Of a stretch of 64,000 bases of DNA, positions 53,188 through 61,255 are shown piece after piece (position 1 is the first letter of the stretch; each line of letters opens with the position of its first letter). Below the pieces are notes generated by a model. That model saw only the letters and a program-made list of their open reading frames with translations. It did no database searches and was not told where the DNA came from. The stretch spans positions 7,007,501 through 7,071,500 of the forward strand of contig NZ_CP029078.1 in NCBI RefSeq assembly GCF_005222485.1, written 5' to 3'. Both the position numbers and the translations under genes were made by a program. Origin of the DNA: Streptomyces griseoviridis. Lineage in GTDB: Bacteria; Actinomycetota; Actinomycetes; Streptomycetales; Streptomycetaceae.

Positions 53188-54222
53188 TCAGCCGTCCGCC
53201 CAGGCCGGGCGGTCGAGGATGTCGACGACGGCGCAGCCCCAGCTGTACCCCGCGCCCACCGACATCAGGACGCAGCGGTCACCGGGCACCGCCCGGCCGG
53301 ACACCACGAGCCGGTCGAGGCTCGCGAACTGGTCGCCCGCGCCCAGATGCCCCACCGTCCTGGCCCACTCCCACGGCGTGCGGTCCGGATCGATGCCGAA
53401 CGGCCGGTAGTAGATGGACTGGAGCCTGCGGCGGCCGAAGTGCGGGAGGATCACCCACGCGGCGTCGGCCAGCTCCATCCCGGCGTCCGACAGCGCCTCC
53501 TTGACGACGCTGTACTGTCCGGCGCCGCTGCGCGCGACGGCGTACGAGATGCCCATCCGTTCGACGAAGGACCGTTTCGCCGCGTCGAAGTCGACGGGCA
53601 TGCCGTTCGTGAAGGGCGCCGGGGAGAACGGGGTGTCGCCCCGGTGCAGGGGCTCCAGCTCCGAGTCGGCGAACAGGGCGAGCGAGGTGAGCGCGGCGAA
53701 CCCGCTGTGCCGGGAGAGCACCAGCGCGGTGCCCCCGTCGGCGTACGGCGTGCCGGGGTCGGTGCGCCAGCGGTCGATGCCGGGCTCGCAGAACCGGTCG
53801 GCGGTGGTCAGCAGGGCCTGACGGCGGCCGGGCGCCGCCTTCAGATACGCGGCGGCCAGCTCGACGGCGGTCAGACCGCCGTTGGACATCTGCCGGATCT
53901 CCAGGGCGGGGCAGGAGTTGCGCAGCGTCTCGCGCTGGATGTACGACGCCACCGGCCAGAGGTCCTGGCCCTGGTGGTAGGTGTCCGCGTGCAGGATCAG
54001 ATCGATGTCCTCCGGCCGCGCCCCGGCCCGGTCCAGGGCGTGGGCGGCGGCCGCGACCGCCATCTCCGCCGCCGACTCCTCGGGCGAGTACGCCACCGAC
54101 ACGACGCCGGTGGTCTGCGCGGTCCTGGGCGGGCACGCGCCCGCCGCGACCGCGTCGTCCACCCGCAGCCTGGCGGGCAGCCGCACTCCGGTCGCCTGTA
54201 CGAAGATGCCGTCCACACGCAT
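53188..54222 (-). CDS. KSIII-family acyltransferase with Ser nucleophile (DpsC/CerJ-like)
   Basis: 344 aa. The KAS III fold is clear, but the nucleophile position is Ser113 (RQMSNGG) instead of Cys. His292 and Asp297 (GHLGAGDQ) complete a triad with the spacing I recall for DpsC of daunorubicin (Ser118, His297, Asp302) and CerJ (Cys116, His295, Asp300). DpsC selects propionyl-CoA as starter and transfers it as an acyl group. This gene lies 2 bases after the citramalate-synthase-like gene in an operon with an alpha-methylacyl-CoA racemase, suggesting a branched starter. Confidence 0.9.
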   Translation of the reverse strand: MRVDGIFVQATGVRLPARLRVDDAVAAGACPPRTAQTTGVVSVAYSPEESAAEMAVAAAAHALDRAGARPEDIDLILHADTYHQGQDLWPVASYIQRETLRNSCPALEIRQMSNGGLTAVELAAAYLKAAPGRRQALLTTADRFCEPGIDRWRTDPGTPYADGGTALVLSRHSGFAALTSLALFADSELEPLHRGDTPFSPAPFTNGMPVDFDAAKRSFVERMGISYAVARSGAGQYSVVKEALSDAGMELADAAWVILPHFGRRRLQSIYYRPFGIDPDRTPWEWARTVGHLGAGDQFASLDRLVVSGRAVPGDRCVLMSVGAGYSWGCAVVDILDRPAWADG

Positions 54223-54224
54223 GG

Positions 54225-55532
54225 TCAGTCCGTCCCTGTGAGGGTGGGCTCTGTGAGGGTGGGTCCGTACGCGACGGCGGCCGGCCGGCGCTCCGCCGTC
54301 CGCCCGTCGCCGTGCCGCTCCCGCGCCGGCAGCCGGCGCACGGCCTCCAGCAGCGCCCGCAGGAAGGCCGCGCCGGTGTCGGCGGCCACCCCCACGGTGT
54401 CCAGCCGCCCGTCGCCGTCCGCGAACGACGCGACGACCCTGGCCGTCCCCGCTGTCCCCGCGTGACCGGCCGGGACCCGCGCCAGGTGACCGGTGAGCCG
54501 CAGCCGCCGCACCCCGGGCAGCACCGGGTCGAGCGCCCGGTGCACCGCACGGTCGAGCGCCTCCACCGCCCCGCCGCCGGACGCGGTCGCCGCCGTCGCC
54601 ACCCCGTCCACCCGCAGCAGGACCGAGGCGCTCGACCGGTCCTGGCCACCGCCCGCAGGGTCCGCGCCGACCTGCCAGGACACCACCTCGACGGCCCGTC
54701 CGGCGCTCTCCGCGACGGCCGCGCCCAGGACGGCGGACCCGCCCGGCAGCGCCGCCGCCCCGCGCGTGACGATCAGCTGCGCGGCCACGCTCAACAGGTC
54801 CGCGTCGCGTCGCCGCCCGTATCCGCACACCGTGCCCCGCACCTGCCGGGCCCCGGCGGCCACCGCCGCCACCGAGCCGGCGACCGCGCGCCCCGCGCCG
54901 CCACGGCAGTGGACGCCCAGCTCCACCCCGGTGCCGTGCAGCGTGTCGGACACCACCGCGCCCACCTCGTCGGGCGGCCGGCCGCCGGCGCCGTCGCACA
55001 GGACGACGGTCTCCGCGCCGGCCTCCGCGGCGGTGCGCACGACCTCCAGGGCGTACTCCCGGTTGGCCCGGTGGCCGTCGAAGAAGTGCTCCGCGTCCAG
55101 GAGGACCCGCCGCCCCGCCCGCACCAGGTGCCGCACCGTGCCGCCGACGGCCGCGAGGTTCTCCGCCAGGTTCGTCCCCCGCGCCCGCTCCACCCGCCGC
55201 GAGTCGCTCACGGCCGCCAGGGTCACCACCGGGGTCCCGGCCGCGAGCAGCTCCCGCACCCGCGGGTCGGTCGCGGCCGAGGCGCCGGGCGCACGGGCCG
55301 CCCCGCGCGCCACCAACACCGCACCGGTCAGGCGCAGTTCACCGGCCGCCCGGCGGAAGAACTCGGTGTCCGCCGCCGTCGCGCCCGGCCGCCCGCCCTC
55401 GATGAAGCCCACCCCGAGGCCGTCGAGACAGCGGGCCACGGCGAGCCTGTCGTCCACCGGCAGCACCCGGCCCGCAGGGCGCGCGCCGTCCCGCAGGGTC
55501 GTGTCATGGAGCTGGATGTCCTGTCCCGCCAT
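54225..55532 (-). CDS. Citramalate synthase-like protein with diverged metal site
   Basis: 435 aa. ATG 55532 follows GGAGG. The DTTLRDG motif (residues 10-16), FIEGGRPGA and the C-terminal LeuA-type regulatory domain (AVEALDRAVHRALDPVLPG) match citramalate synthases (CimA). However, the metal-binding HxH segment is HCR (His208, Cys209, Arg210), the following Asn-Asp pair is Gly-Gly, and the usual NGYG is CGYG. CimA condenses pyruvate and acetyl-CoA to citramalate, a route to 2-ketobutyrate and isoleucine-type precursors. The altered site may mean changed substrate, weak activity or a non-catalytic role. Confidence 0.82.
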   Translation of the reverse strand: MAGQDIQLHDTTLRDGARPAGRVLPVDDRLAVARCLDGLGVGFIEGGRPGATAADTEFFRRAAGELRLTGAVLVARGAARAPGASAATDPRVRELLAAGTPVVTLAAVSDSRRVERARGTNLAENLAAVGGTVRHLVRAGRRVLLDAEHFFDGHRANREYALEVVRTAAEAGAETVVLCDGAGGRPPDEVGAVVSDTLHGTGVELGVHCRGGAGRAVAGSVAAVAAGARQVRGTVCGYGRRRDADLLSVAAQLIVTRGAAALPGGSAVLGAAVAESAGRAVEVVSWQVGADPAGGGQDRSSASVLLRVDGVATAATASGGGAVEALDRAVHRALDPVLPGVRRLRLTGHLARVPAGHAGTAGTARVVASFADGDGRLDTVGVAADTGAAFLRALLEAVRRLPARERHGDGRTAERRPAAVAYGPTLTEPTLTGTD

Positions 55533-55613
55533 CTGCCCGTCCTCCACCGCTGGTCGGATCCGGATCGTGCCCGCCGCGACCCGAAAGCCTGCGGCCGGGG
55601 ACTCGCGTCCCGC

Positions 55614-56849
55614 TCAAGACCGGCTGGTCACGTCCCCCGCCACGGCGTCGTCCGGCGCGGAGCCGGTGCGGGCCGCGCCGGACGCCAGCAGCCGCCTGAT
55701 CTCCGGCCCCGAGCAGCCCAGTTCGGTCAGCACCTCACGGGTGTGCTGGCCGGGCGCCGGGGGCGGCGCGGGCCGGCCCTGCCCGACCCCCTCGAACCGG
55801 GGCGCGGCGCCGGGCTGGAGCAGCGGACCGTCCTGCACGTACGCGCCCCTGGCCCGCAGATGCGGGTGCCTGGCGGCCTCCTCGACGGTCAGCACCGGCG
55901 TCACACAGGCGTCCGTGCCCGCGAAGGCCGCCGCCCAGCCGTCCCGGGTCCGCCGCGCGAACCGCTCCGCGAACACCGACCGCAGCGCCTCCCACTCCGC
56001 GCGCCGCCACCGGTCGGGCAACCGGGCCAGGTCCAGCCCGAGCCCCTTGACCAGCGCCGCGTAGAACCGGTCCTCCAGGGCCCCGACCGCGACGTACCTC
56101 CCGTCCTGGCACCGGTACACGCCGTAGAAGGGGGCGCCGCCGTCGAGCAGGTTGCCGCCCCGCGCCGGATGCCACTGCCCGGCGCCCGACATGCCGAGGA
56201 CCATGCTCATCAGCAGCGCGGTCCCGTCCACGACGGCCGTGTCCACCACCCGGCCCCGCCCGGTCCGCCGCTGGTCGAGGACGGCCGCGAGGATGCCGCC
56301 GAACAGCAGCATCCCGCCGCCCGCGAAGTCGCCGAGCAGGTTCACCGGCGGCACCGGCGGGCCCCCGGCCGAGCCGATCGCGTCCAGAGCGCCGGTCAGC
56401 GCGATGTAGTTGATGTCGTGGCCCGGCGCCTGGGCCAGCGGACCCCGCTGCCCCCAGCCGGTCATCCGCGCGTACACCAGGGCCGGATTGCGGGCGTGGC
56501 ACTGGCGGGGCCCGATGCCGAGACGCTCGGCCACCCCGGGCCTGAACCCCTCGACGAGCACATCGCACCGCTGCGCCAGCCGCAGCGCGGTCCGCACCCC
56601 CTGACGGTTCTTCAGGTCGAGCGCGATCGAACGGCGGCCCCGGTCGAGGACGCTGTGCCACTGCGCGTAGGGCCGGACCCCGTCGGCCCGGTCGACGCGG
56701 ATCACCTCGGCCCCCAGATCGGCCAGCAGCATGCAGGCGAAGGGCACCGGGCCGATGCCGTTCAGCTCCAGGACGCGCAGCCCGGCCAGCGGCGGCCTGG
56801 CCGCCTGCGCCTCGGCTGCCGGAGGCGAGTGATCACGGATTGCCGACAT
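55614..56849 (-). CDS. Alpha-methylacyl-CoA racemase (CaiB/BaiF superfamily)
   Basis: 411 aa, starting ATG 56849 with GGAG upstream. The whole sequence matches the racemase branch rather than formyl- or carnitine-CoA transferases: GWGQRGPLAQAPGHDINYIAL, VPPVNLLGDFAGGG and DGGAPFYGVYRC. His144, Asp174 and Glu259 correspond to His126, Asp156 and Glu241 of M. tuberculosis MCR (constant offset of 18, from memory). The enzyme interconverts 2R and 2S methyl-branched acyl-CoAs. First gene of the starter operon; such a gene in a type II PKS cluster points to a stereodefined 2-methyl acyl starter. Confidence 0.87.
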   Translation of the reverse strand: MSAIRDHSPPAAEAQAARPPLAGLRVLELNGIGPVPFACMLLADLGAEVIRVDRADGVRPYAQWHSVLDRGRRSIALDLKNRQGVRTALRLAQRCDVLVEGFRPGVAERLGIGPRQCHARNPALVYARMTGWGQRGPLAQAPGHDINYIALTGALDAIGSAGGPPVPPVNLLGDFAGGGMLLFGGILAAVLDQRRTGRGRVVDTAVVDGTALLMSMVLGMSGAGQWHPARGGNLLDGGAPFYGVYRCQDGRYVAVGALEDRFYAALVKGLGLDLARLPDRWRRAEWEALRSVFAERFARRTRDGWAAAFAGTDACVTPVLTVEEAARHPHLRARGAYVQDGPLLQPGAAPRFEGVGQGRPAPPPAPGQHTREVLTELGCSGPEIRRLLASGAARTGSAPDDAVAGDVTSRS

Positions 56850-57216
56850 GACACGCTCCGTCGCTCGGCGACACGGTCGGCTCCAGGCTGCGCGAGAGCG
56901 GTCAACAGCGGCTCGAACGGGGGCAGTGCCGGGGCCCGGACAGCCCCGGAGGACGTCTTGAGGCCCGAGGCCCCGGCCCCGGCCCCGGCAAGTCCACCCG
57001 AGGCCCGGCCCGGACAGCCCCGGAGGACCTCTTGAGGCCCGAGGCACCGGCCCCGGCAAGTCACCCGAGGTCCTAGGAAGGGCCCCGGCAGGTCCACCCG
57101 AGGTCCAGGGCAGCACAACCGCGTTCGCCCACGCTGGCCGTCCGACCGACCGCGGCCGGTGGCGGCACGGCGAGCCGCCGGGCCGCTCCAGGACGACCGC
57201 CGTGAAGGGGACAACC
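56850..57216. repeat. Divergent gap with 74-bp tandem repeat
   Basis: Two copies of a 74-bp period (from 56935 and from 57009, each starting CCCGGACAGCCCCGGAGGAC) are followed by a partial third ending GGTCCACCCGAGG near 57105. The gap separates the racemase and SDR genes, which are transcribed away from each other, so promoters for both operons must lie around the repeats. Confidence 0.8.
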
Positions 57217-57999
57217 ATGCCCGATCCAACGTTCGCGGGCCGTACCGTCGTCGTCACCGGCGCGGGCACCGGCATCGGCAGGGCCACCGCGCTGGCCTTC
57301 GCCGAACAGGGCGCCGCCACCGTCGTCGTCTGCGGCCGGCGCAAGGAACGCCTGGAGGAGGTCGCGGCCGAGCACCCCGCGATCGTCCCGGTGGTCGCCG
57401 ACGTGGCCACCGGGACCGGCGCGCGGGCCCTCGCCGACGAGGTGCGGGCCTGCGGCGACGGCCTTGACGTCCTGGTGCACAACGCGGGTGTCTTCCGCTT
57501 CAGCCCGCTCGCCGCCCTCGCCCCCGACACCGTGCGGGAGGTCCTCGACACCAATCTGCTCGGCCCGCTGCTGGTCACGGGGGAGTTGCTGCCGGCGCTG
57601 CTCGCGCGGCGCGGGACCATCGTCCTGGTCTCCAGCCGGGCCGGTCACAACCCCGGGCCTGGCAGCTCGGTGTACTCGGCGAGCAAGGCGGGCGTGCACA
57701 GCCTGACCCGCAGCTGGGCGGCGGAGCTGGCCGTCCACGGGGTCCGGGTCAACGCCGTCGCCCCCGGCTTCGTGCGCACCGAGGCGTACCGCGCCAACGG
57801 CATGACGGTCCGTCAGGTGGAGGGGCTGTTCGACGCGGTGGCCGGCTCCGTCCCGCTGGGCCGGGTCGCGGACACCGACGACATCACGCCCTGGATCACC
57901 CGGCTGGCCGATCCGGCGGCGTCGCTGGTCACCGGGCAGGTCATCACCGTCGACGGCGGCATGGACACGGGCGCGGGGCAGGCCGGCCAAGACGCCTGA
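57217..57999 (+). CDS. Short-chain dehydrogenase/reductase
   Basis: 260 aa from ATG 57217 with AAGGGG upstream. Cofactor motif TGAGTGIG, NAG, catalytic Ser (VSSRAG) and YSASK. It is a classical SDR with NADP-type spacing but lacks features that would mark it as the C9 ketoreductase of aromatic PKSs; it could be that or a later tailoring reductase. First gene of a rightward operon with the exporter and an enoyl reductase. Confidence 0.88.
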   Translation: MPDPTFAGRTVVVTGAGTGIGRATALAFAEQGAATVVVCGRRKERLEEVAAEHPAIVPVVADVATGTGARALADEVRACGDGLDVLVHNAGVFRFSPLAALAPDTVREVLDTNLLGPLLVTGELLPALLARRGTIVLVSSRAGHNPGPGSSVYSASKAGVHSLTRSWAAELAVHGVRVNAVAPGFVRTEAYRANGMTVRQVEGLFDAVAGSVPLGRVADTDDITPWITRLADPAASLVTGQVITVDGGMDTGAGQAGQDA

Positions 58000-58185
58000 C
58001 GCCGGATGCCCGGCTCTCCTGACCGGCTCCTGGCCGGCTCCCGACCGGTCCCGGGACACGGGCGGGCCGCACGCCGGGCGCGCCCGCGGCCGGTCCCGCG
58101 GCGGCCAACGCGGACACGTCCGGGCCTACATGGCGCCTAGCGTCGCTCACGCGGTTCCCACACCACTGTGAGCAGGGAGAAATCC

Positions 58186-59688
58186 ATGACGTTCACGTTC
58201 CGCCCAGGACCGGCCACCAGACCCCGGCCGACGCGGGCGACCGCGAGGACCCGCCGGACGGCCCTGGCCGTGGTGATGACGGCCACCCTGCTCGACCTGG
58301 TCGACCTCACCGTGGTCACCGTCGCTCTCCCGACCATCAGGACCGGCCTCGGCGTGCCCTACGGCACGCTCCCCTGGATCGCGGGCGGTTACGCCCTCGC
58401 GTTCGCCGTCGTGCTCGTCCCAGGGGCCCGGCTGGGCGGTGTCCACGGCCGCCGCCGGGTCTTCCTCCTGGGCGTCGGCGCCTTCACCGTCGCCTCGGCG
58501 GCCGGCGGGCTCGCGCCCGACGCCGGGACCCTGGTGGCCGCGCGGGTGGCGCAGGGCGCGGCGGCGGCGCTGATGGTGCCGCAGGTGCCGCACCTCATCG
58601 ACGCGCTGTCCCCGGCCGCCGGACGGCGCCGGGCGACCGCCGTCTTCGGCACGGTGATCGGCCTCGGCGCGCTGGCGGGCCCGGTGGTGGGCGCGCTCCT
58701 GCTAGAGAGCGACCTGTTCGGCCTCGGCTGGCGCGCGCTGTTCCTCGCCGACGTCCCGGTCGGCGTCGCGTGCCTGCTGCTGGGCCGGCGGTGCGTCGTC
58801 GAGCGGCGGGACCCGCTGGCGGGCGCCCCCGACTGGCCGGGGACCGCCGTCGCCGCCGCCGGGGTGCTGCTGATCCTCTACCCGCTGGGCCGCGGGCCCG
58901 GCGCGGGCTGGCCGGTGTGGGTCCCGCTGTCGATCGCGGCGGGCGCCGGCCTGGTCGCCCTCTTCGTGCGCCGCGAACGGGCCAGGAGCCGCAGCGGCGC
59001 GGGATCGCTGGTGGTGCCGTCCCTCTTCGCCGTCCGCGGCTACGCCGTCGGCATCGGGATCGAACTCGTCCACGGCGTCCTGGGCGGCCTGTACCTCCTG
59101 GCCTGGTGCTTCCACCTCCAGGTCGGGCTCGGCTGGTCGCCGCTGCGGACCGCGCTGTGCATGCTCCTGTTCGGCGCGGCGGTCGCGGTGGCCGCCGGGC
59201 TCTCCTGCGACGTCCTGTTCCCCCGGTACGGGCGCACCGTCCTCCAGGCGGGAGCGCTCACGCAGCTCACCGGGGCGCTGCTGTACGGCTGGCAGACGCG
59301 GGCCCTCGGCACCGACATCCAGGTCTGGCAGATCCTGCCCGCGCTGATCCTGCTCGGCACCGGCATGGGGCTGACGGTCGCCCCGCTGTCGACGCTGCTG
59401 CTGACGGAGGTGCCGCCCGAGCACCGGCACGCCGCGGCCGGGCTCGGCAACACGACGTACCAACTGGGCACCGCGCTCGGCATCTGCCTGGTCCCGCTGG
59501 CCTTCCTGCGGCTGCTGGACACCGGCCACCCGGTCCCGGCGGCCTTCTCCCACACCCTGCGCTGGCTGGCCTGCCTCCTGCTGGGGGTCCTCGCCCTGAC
59601 CTGCGCGCTGCCGCGCGGCCCCGGGCACCGCCGGGCCGGCGGCCCGCTGACCGGCGCCGCAGCGGGCGACACCTCACCGGTCCGCTGA
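58186..59688 (+). CDS. MFS exporter, DHA2 (14-helix) type
   Basis: 500 aa; ATG 58186 follows AGGGAG. About 14 hydrophobic segments with the DHA2 signatures LDLVDLTVVTVALPTI in helix 1, RLGGVHGRRRVFLLG in loop 2-3, and a charged GRR loop. Exporters of this type commonly give self-resistance to antibiotics. Located between the SDR and the reductase, it probably secretes the cluster product. Confidence 0.9.
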   Translation: MTFTFRPGPATRPRPTRATARTRRTALAVVMTATLLDLVDLTVVTVALPTIRTGLGVPYGTLPWIAGGYALAFAVVLVPGARLGGVHGRRRVFLLGVGAFTVASAAGGLAPDAGTLVAARVAQGAAAALMVPQVPHLIDALSPAAGRRRATAVFGTVIGLGALAGPVVGALLLESDLFGLGWRALFLADVPVGVACLLLGRRCVVERRDPLAGAPDWPGTAVAAAGVLLILYPLGRGPGAGWPVWVPLSIAAGAGLVALFVRRERARSRSGAGSLVVPSLFAVRGYAVGIGIELVHGVLGGLYLLAWCFHLQVGLGWSPLRTALCMLLFGAAVAVAAGLSCDVLFPRYGRTVLQAGALTQLTGALLYGWQTRALGTDIQVWQILPALILLGTGMGLTVAPLSTLLLTEVPPEHRHAAAGLGNTTYQLGTALGICLVPLAFLRLLDTGHPVPAAFSHTLRWLACLLLGVLALTCALPRGPGHRRAGGPLTGAAAGDTSPVR

Positions 59689-59746
59689 ACCACCGTCCAC
59701 GCCACCACCGTCCACCCCTGCCATCGCGCACCACGGAAGGAGAACC

Positions 59747-60781
59747 ATGAGCACCGACAACAGCCGGCGGACACCGACGAGGGCCCGGGAGGTCCGGCTC
59801 ACGAAACCACTGGAGGGCGCGCTGACCCTCGACCACTTCGAGGTCGTCGAGACGCCCGTCCCCGACCCGGCGGACGGAGAGGTGCTGGTCCGCACGGACC
59901 ATCTGTCCCTCGCGGCGGCCTACGCCGACCTCATGCGGCCCGGCTGCCCGCTGCCGGTGCCGCCGTTCCTGCCCGGCGAGCGCCTCGGCGGCGCCGCCCT
60001 CGGCACCGTGGTGCGCTCCGCCTCCGCCGAACTGGCCGCGGGCGACCTGGTCCAGTCGATGAGCGGCTGGTCGGAGTACTCGTCAGGACCCGCGGACCGG
60101 TACGTCAAGCTGGCGCCCGACCTCTTCCCGAGCCCGGTGTACTTCCTGAGCCAGGGCCCCACCGCCTACTACGGGATGGCCGACATCGCCCGGGTGGGCG
60201 CGGGCGACGTCGTCTACGTCTCCGGGGCGGCGGGCGGGGTCGGGTCGCTCGCCGGGCAGATCGCCAGGTGCCGGGGGGCAGCCCGGGTCATCGGCAGCGC
60301 GGGCAGCAAGGAGAAGGCCGCCTACCTCGTCGACGAACTCGGCTACGACGCCGCGTTCGACTACCACGACGGGCCCGTCGTCGACCGGCTGCGCGACCTC
60401 GCCCCCGACGGCATCGACGTGTTCTTCGACAACGTCGGCGGCGAGCAGTTCGAGGCCGCCGTCCAGGTCGCCTCCCCGCACGCCCGCTTCGCCCTGTGCG
60501 GGGCGCTGGCGGGACAGATCGGCGACGCCTCGGCCGGGCACCCCAGGCTCGACCTGATGCGCGCCATCACCCGGCACCTGGAGATCAGGCCGTTCGCCTG
60601 CTACCACCTGCCCGAGCAGATCAGCGCCTGGTACGAGCACTTCGCGCGCTGGTACCACGAGGGCCGGTTCGTCTTCCCGCACACCGTCGTCGAGGGCGGC
60701 CTCCCGCGCGCCCCCGAGGCGATGCTCGCGCTCCTGGACGGCCGCTACCGGGGCAACGTCAGCGTCCGCGTCGGCGACTGA
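59747..60781 (+). CDS. NADP-dependent enoyl/alkenal reductase (PTGR-like MDR)
   Basis: 344 aa from ATG with GAAGGAG upstream. It has the Rossmann signature VYVSGAAGGVGSLAGQIARCRGAARVIGSAGS and DVFFDNVGGEQFEAAV; no zinc ligands. This is the leukotriene-B4-dehydrogenase/CurA branch, which reduces alpha,beta-unsaturated ketones. In the cluster it may act on an enone of the polyketide or of the sugar, or detoxify a reactive product. Confidence 0.85.
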   Translation: MSTDNSRRTPTRAREVRLTKPLEGALTLDHFEVVETPVPDPADGEVLVRTDHLSLAAAYADLMRPGCPLPVPPFLPGERLGGAALGTVVRSASAELAAGDLVQSMSGWSEYSSGPADRYVKLAPDLFPSPVYFLSQGPTAYYGMADIARVGAGDVVYVSGAAGGVGSLAGQIARCRGAARVIGSAGSKEKAAYLVDELGYDAAFDYHDGPVVDRLRDLAPDGIDVFFDNVGGEQFEAAVQVASPHARFALCGALAGQIGDASAGHPRLDLMRAITRHLEIRPFACYHLPEQISAWYEHFARWYHEGRFVFPHTVVEGGLPRAPEAMLALLDGRYRGNVSVRVGD

Positions 60782-60790
60782 CGGCACGAC

Positions 60791-60829
60791 GACGGTGGCG
60801 GGCGCCCCCCTCGGGCACCCGCCACCGTC
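60791..60829. terminator. Hairpin terminator after the reductase
   Basis: A 17-bp stem with one mismatch (60791-60807 with 60813-60829, GACGGTGGCGGG arms) on a 5-base loop, 9 bases after the reductase stop and 39 before the stop of the convergent small gene. Confidence 0.85.
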
Positions 60830-60868
60830 TCGTCGCCTCCGCCGTCTCCAGTCCCGCCTCCGCCGTGT

Positions 60869-61249
60869 TCAGTCCCCGACCCGGGTCGCCTCCACCGCGA
60901 CCGGCACCGCCCGGGTCAGCCGGCCGTCGGCGTCGTAGACCCGGGAGGTGCCCCGGCTGGTGAAGAACCCGCCGCGCTGACGCGCGTGCTGCTCGATGTC
61001 CACCCACCCGGCGCACCGCCCGTCGGCGTCGAGGACCGGCTCCGTGATCCGGAACAGGAAGCCGCCCGGCCCGAGCGACGACCAGCGCCCCGCCCCCACC
61101 CCGCCCACCGTGAGCAGCGCGTGCCCCCAGGCGGTGAAGCGGAACGAGCCGACCGAGTTGCCTCCCGGCCTGCGCACCCGGGCCGTCCAGGTGCCGACCG
61201 GGGTCAGCGGAACGCGGGACGGCGGCCGCCCCGCCGAGCTGTCCGACAC
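60869..61249 (-). CDS. Small beta-rich protein coupled to the P450
   Basis: 126 aa from GTG, 6 bases after the P450 stop. The sequence alternates short strands and turns (VGTWTARVRRPGG, VGSFRFTAWGHALLTVGG, FFTSRGTSRVYDADGRL) and suggests a small beta-barrel (lipocalin- or allene-oxide-cyclase-like). No catalytic motif is recognised. Tight spacing to the P450 implies joint action or regulation; a small cyclase, binding protein or partner is possible. Confidence 0.65.
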   Translation of the reverse strand: MSDSSAGRPPSRVPLTPVGTWTARVRRPGGNSVGSFRFTAWGHALLTVGGVGAGRWSSLGPGGFLFRITEPVLDADGRCAGWVDIEQHARQRGGFFTSRGTSRVYDADGRLTRAVPVAVEATRVGD

Positions 61250-61255
61250 CGGCCG

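Noticed and set aside
55614..56849. Reading the CaiB/BaiF gene as a CoA-transferase acting on citramalate
   Set aside because: The His144/Asp174/Glu259 set and the GHDINYI and DGGAPFY segments fit alpha-methylacyl-CoA racemase better than a CoA-transferase.
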